From the NCBI GenBank assembly GCA_905479995.1, contig CAJQON010000032.1, positions 1-47,529 of the forward strand: a DNA stretch of 47,529 nucleotides, written 5' to 3'. Origin of the DNA: an uncultured Flavobacteriales bacterium (GTDB lineage Bacteria; Bacteroidota; Bacteroidia; Flavobacteriales_E; Vicingaceae). Below, piece by piece: positions 45,308 through 47,529 of the stretch (its first letter is position 1; each line of letters starts with the position of its first letter). The notes below the pieces were generated by a model. That model did no database searches. It was not told where the DNA came from and worked only from the letters and a program-made list of their open reading frames with translations. The translations under genes were made by a program, and so were the position numbers.

Positions 45308-47407
45308 ATGAAAACAATACACCTAATTACAACAAGCATATTCCTCACCCTCTCTTATCAGTATGCAAACGGTCAAATTAACTATGCCAACAACACCATA
45401 AGCGGATCATATTCTTCGGCTTTAGGATATGGCAATAAAGCAACCGCAAATTATTCCATAGCTATGGGTAGTCTAACCGAAGCAAAAGGTTGGTTTAGCA
45501 CCGCCATTGGCTACCAAACCAAAGCAAGTGCCGACTATACCACAGCTATGGGTTACTTAACAATTGCCAGCGGAATAAATTCTACCGCTATGGGAAGAAA
45601 TGCAATAGCTAGTGGCAGTTATTCAACCGCTATGGGCTATGGAACTGAAGCCAAAGGATACCAATTGGTGCTAGGAAGGTACAACACCATTAGTGGTGTT
45701 AATAGTTGGCTACCTACAGATCCACTACTAATTGTTGGAAATGGAACAAGTAGCTCAAATCGTTCCAATGCTTTTACCCTATTAAAAAATGGAAAATTAG
45801 GCTTAGGAACTGCTGCTCCACTAACTGCATTGCACATTGAAGGTGGAGGGTTGTTTATAAATGGAGACATTGGAGCAACGCCAGTAGAAGGTTCAGGAAG
45901 CCGACTCATGTGGATTCCCGAAAAAAAAGCATTTCGAGCAGGAGCAGTCAATGGAAATCAATGGAATGCAGATAGCATAGGCAATTATTCGGTAGCCTTT
46001 GGCACCAATACCATTGCCAGCAATCATGGAGCATTTGCTTCTGGAACAGCAAACAAAGCCACAGGAAACTCCTCTACAGCATTGGGAGCATACAGCACCG
46101 CTGCAGGAACATACTCCACTAGTTTAGGCGGCTACAACCAAGCTAGCGGATATGGCGCTACCACTATTGGAATGAACTCTATTGCCAGCGGATTTTATGC
46201 CACTACTATTGGGCAAAACAATCAGGCTTTAGGCAATGCTTCTTTAGCTGTTGGTGAAGAAGCCCAAGCCAATGGAAATCGTGCCATAGCTTTAGGAAAC
46301 CATGTAATTGCCAACGCATTTCAAGTGGTTATGGGTCGATACAATGATCCTGCAGGAGATCCAAATTCATGGAGAACAAATGACCCTTTAGTACTTATTG
46401 GAAATGGACAAGATGATGCCAACCGCTCCAATGCTTTTACCTTATTAAAAAATGGAAATTTAGGATTGGGCATTAACAACCCCACAGAACGATTACACAT
46501 TAAAGGAAAAGCAAGAATAGATAGTTTACTCTTTGCCAACCAAGGAATTCAATTTGCAGATGGTAGCATCTTAAACACCGCCACCAACTCCGATACAACC
46601 ATTTTTGATTACTTAACGGTAAATAAGCGCTTAAAAATTGGACAAAACTCCTTGTATTTAGGCTCCGACTCTTTAGGTGCAAACAACCACTTATGGACAG
46701 ACAATGGCCCGCTAACCTTAAATGGAGATAGCACTGGCGGCAATCAAGACACCTACATTAATCCGGTTGATGGAAAAGTAGGAATAGGAACTACTGTTAA
46801 TGATCCTGTTTATGGTTTACCTGCCGCCAACACCTTATACAAAACCGTTATTAAAAAAAGTTTGTTACTTACTGGAAACAACAGTGTAATTGGTTTTAAG
46901 GCAGATAGTACAACAAACTACCACGGAGACAATGCCATGTGTTTAGAGGTTAGACCCAATGGCCACCCTCATTTTCCAAGTTGTACTAACCCAATAAGAG
47001 GACTAAACTTCTTTCGCCCTTTTGCTACTAGTCAAGACCGATACAACGGTAATTTCGATTTATTCATCTCCTCTTTAGGAGGTAGTGAAGGATTTGTTGG
47101 TATAGGAACTCCGTACCCTAAATACCGTCTATCAGTAAATGGCACCTTAGGAGCAAGGAAAGTTATAGTAGAAGCAGCAGATTGGTGTGATTATGTTTTT
47201 GAAAAAGACTACTATTTAATGCCTTTAAACGATGTCGAAATTTACATTCAAAACAATAAACATTTACCTGAAATACCATCAGAAACAGAAGTAATAAAAA
47301 ACGGACAGAATCTAGCCGAAATAAATAAATTATTACTTAAAAAAGTAGAAGAATTAACCCTCTATATTATTGACATCGAAAAACGATTACAAAAAGTAGA
47401 GCACTAA
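45308..47407 (+). CDS. Secreted YadA-head-repeat surface protein
   Basis: A 699-residue exported protein. A signal peptide (about 1-23, ending ANGQ) precedes two blocks of 14-residue YadA/Hia-type head repeats (about 32-117 and 225-333), such as NYSIAMGSLTEAKG and DYTTAMGYLTIASG. Each block ends with a matching linker (VLGRYN or VMGRYN, DPLLIVGNG or DPLVLIGNG, NRSNAFTLLKNG), showing an internal duplication. The C-terminus has YVFEKDYYLMPLNDVEIYI, HLPEIPSETEV and a final coiled coil, as in many Bacteroidota tail-fibre-like proteins. Such heads form left-handed beta-roll trimers, often adhesive. No T9SS sorting domain and no outer-membrane anchor are evident, so how it is exported or attached is unclear. 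Confidence 0.88.
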   Translation: MKTIHLITTSIFLTLSYQYANGQINYANNTISGSYSSALGYGNKATANYSIAMGSLTEAKGWFSTAIGYQTKASADYTTAMGYLTIASGINSTAMGRNAIASGSYSTAMGYGTEAKGYQLVLGRYNTISGVNSWLPTDPLLIVGNGTSSSNRSNAFTLLKNGKLGLGTAAPLTALHIEGGGLFINGDIGATPVEGSGSRLMWIPEKKAFRAGAVNGNQWNADSIGNYSVAFGTNTIASNHGAFASGTANKATGNSSTALGAYSTAAGTYSTSLGGYNQASGYGATTIGMNSIASGFYATTIGQNNQALGNASLAVGEEAQANGNRAIALGNHVIANAFQVVMGRYNDPAGDPNSWRTNDPLVLIGNGQDDANRSNAFTLLKNGNLGLGINNPTERLHIKGKARIDSLLFANQGIQFADGSILNTATNSDTTIFDYLTVNKRLKIGQNSLYLGSDSLGANNHLWTDNGPLTLNGDSTGGNQDTYINPVDGKVGIGTTVNDPVYGLPAANTLYKTVIKKSLLLTGNNSVIGFKADSTTNYHGDNAMCLEVRPNGHPHFPSCTNPIRGLNFFRPFATSQDRYNGNFDLFISSLGGSEGFVGIGTPYPKYRLSVNGTLGARKVIVEAADWCDYVFEKDYYLMPLNDVEIYIQNNKHLPEIPSETEVIKNGQNLAEINKLLLKKVEELTLYIIDIEKRLQKVEH

Positions 47408-47420
47408 ACCCTTTTCCGTT

Positions 47421-47529
47421 ATGAAAAATAAACTAACCCTTTATCTGTTTCTCTTATTAGCAATAATCACTTCATTACCAAAACAAAGTAATGCTCAATA
47501 CTTTGCTCCTGTTGGCGCTAAATGGACTT
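47421..47529 (+). CDS. N-terminus of a secreted protein, cut by the window edge
   Basis: ATG at 47421 starts a frame that stays open to the window end (36 codons). It encodes a clear signal peptide (MKNKLTLYLFLLLAIITSLP, ending SNAQ at about residue 26) and then YFAPVGAKWT, a phrase common at the mature start of T9SS-exported Bacteroidota proteins. It lies 13 bases after the YadA-head gene, so it is likely in the same operon. The rest is outside the window. Confidence 0.72.
   Translation, partial: MKNKLTLYLFLLLAIITSLPKQSNAQYFAPVGAKWT

Noticed and set aside
45401-46507. Regular repeats suggestive of CRISPR or tandem DNA repeats
   Set aside because: The periodicity is 42 bases in frame and comes from 14-residue protein head repeats; the DNA copies are too divergent for CRISPR.

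Overview
The window looks like ordinary chromosomal backbone of an AT-rich member of the Bacteroidota, probably of flavobacterial type. The reasons are type IX secretion and gliding genes (gldH, porZ), families typical of the phylum (DUF4271, DUF4292, GSCFA, PSP1/RicT beside gldH and holB), TAnnTTTG promoter elements, few recognisable Shine-Dalgarno sequences, and secreted proteins whose signal peptides end in xxAQ. I do not assign a genus. Nearly all sequence is coding, genes overlap by a few bases, and I see no insertion sequence, prophage, CRISPR array or defence island.

Layout. 1-6161 (minus): holB, ricT, gldH, a class A penicillin-binding protein, scoA and the first codons of scoB, tightly packed after ricT. 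6243-7433 (plus): pgk. 7420-11172 (minus): YfhO-like membrane protein, methyltransferase and GT2 glycosyltransferase, forming one glycan-related operon, then tRNA-Arg(UCG) at 11236-11309. 11377-16822 (plus): porZ-recO-TonB receptor, joined by TAATG overlaps. 16917-25430 (plus): enoyl-CoA hydratase, MOP-type flippase, dut, sugar nucleotidyltransferase, TPR lipoprotein, DUF4292 lipoprotein, EnvC-like protein and a GSCFA protein. 25425-27306 (minus): glycosyltransferase and LpxL-like acyltransferase. 27580-29962 (plus): exbB, a small membrane protein and two exbD genes, ending in a strong terminator.

30056-34132 (plus): DUF4271, hemD, queA, a four-helix-bundle protein and ispD. 34118-35800 (minus): periplasmic coiled-coil protein and an amidohydrolase. 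35872-41285 (plus): rlmN, polA, and a lipoprotein/secreted-protein pair of unknown function. 41282-43071 (minus): ansA and tatD. 43160-44860 (plus): lysS with a terminator. A 447-base gap then leads to a YadA-head-repeat surface protein and the start of another secreted protein cut by the window edge.

The genes mix core housekeeping (replication and repair, tRNA and rRNA modification, heme, isoprenoid, dUTP and glycolysis) with envelope functions (peptidoglycan synthesis and cleavage, lipid A acylation, glycan assembly and export, T9SS, TonB energisation). I found no clear new system. The most useful leads are a recurring promoter layout that predicts leaderless mRNAs at four genes (holB, amidohydrolase, rlmN, tatD), a four-cysteine ribbon in the extracytoplasmic part of PBP1A, and a few small conserved-looking genes of unknown function.
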